Origin: Syntrophobacterales bacterium
Lineage (GTDB): Bacteria > Desulfobacterota > Syntrophorhabdia > Syntrophorhabdales > WCHB1-27
Length of the DNA: 5,734 nucleotides
Direction: 5' to 3'
NCBI GenBank assembly: GCA_017881765.1
Contig: JADGQN010000321.1
Coordinates: 1 to 5,734, forward strand
Part shown: positions 5,679 through 5,734 of the stretch, in pieces
Layout: the number at the start of each line of letters is the position of its first letter
Position numbering within the stretch: position 1 is the first letter of the stretch
Translations under genes and position numbers: made by a program
The notes under the pieces: model-generated
What the model saw: only the letters and a program-made list of their open reading frames with translations
Databases searched by the model: none
What the model was told of the DNA's origin: nothing

Positions 5679-5734
5679 ATGACAGAAACGAAGGCTACTG
5701 AAATCACCGGCACGATCAAGAACATCACGTTCAG
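5679..5734 (+). CDS. recD2: Partial CDS, N-terminus of a probable RecD2-type DNA helicase
   Basis: From ATG 5679 the frame is open to the window edge, giving 18 residues: MTETKATEITGTIKNITF. The pattern (I/L)xGTIxxITF near the start is typical of the N-terminal domain of RecD2/YrrC-type superfamily 1 helicases, which act in DNA repair without RecBC. The frame starts where expected for that family. The ribosome site is weak: GGAG at 5661-5664 is 14 bases away and GGGCAGCG lies closer. A possible -10 box (TATACT) precedes it. With only 18 residues, the call is an inference and another OB-fold-like N-terminus cannot be excluded. Confidence 0.45.
   Translation, partial: MTETKATEITGTIKNITF

Noticed and set aside
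1862..5698. TAGCCT-TCATC similarity between the left flank (1865-1887) and the inverted right edge (5673-5697)
   Set aside because: The match needs several gaps and mismatches, and the right copy falls inside the putative recD2 start, so it is not convincing as an element end.
1..5734. CRISPR array, rRNA or integron attC sites
   Set aside because: No regularly spaced direct repeats, no rRNA-like sequence, and no GTTRRRY/RYYYAAC pair in a suitable arrangement were seen.

Overview
The window (about 50-53% GC by eye) looks like accessory bacterial DNA with several signs of mobile-element activity. The organism cannot be fixed. The mix of a group II intron relic, a DUF6155 gene, an IS630-type transposase pair and a possible RecD2-like helicase would suit an anaerobic or environmental Gram-negative bacterium (Desulfobacterota or Nitrospirota-like), but this is a low-confidence guess.

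Left part, positions 1-1660. A partial open frame runs off the left edge on the minus strand (1-220). Next to it, on the plus strand, is a short stretch (about 271-345) that folds like domains V and VI of a group II intron, with the bulged branch-point A. No intron-encoded reverse transcriptase lies beside it, so it is probably a 3' relic. Three small minus-strand genes follow and could form one leftward operon: a DUF6155-family protein (1100-1660), a small unknown protein (764-1033), and a 111-residue protein with an excisionase/MerR-like DNA-binding layout and a C-terminal coiled coil (358-693).

Middle, 1661-1975. No gene is visible here. The stretch holds a cluster of perfect inverted repeats, then a strong Shine-Dalgarno sequence for the gene at 1976. 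It separates the leftward genes from the rightward transposases and probably contains promoters and the left end of the element.

Core, 1976-5534. Two rightward genes 46 bases apart encode paralogous transposases of 646 and 523 residues. Their C-terminal halves are clearly homologous IS630/Tc1-mariner-type DDE domains with an unusually wide second D-to-E spacing (46 residues between). Their N-terminal halves differ, and each resembles the DNA-binding part of a different IS21 (IstA) lineage. No IstB-type ATPase is present and no convincing terminal inverted repeats were found by eye. The best hypothesis for a novel system is a two-transposase element in which two chimeric IstA-head/IS630-catalytic proteins act together, perhaps each recognising a different site.

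Right edge, 5535-5734. A short non-coding stretch is followed by the first 18 codons of a gene (from 5679) whose start resembles the N-terminus of RecD2-type helicases.
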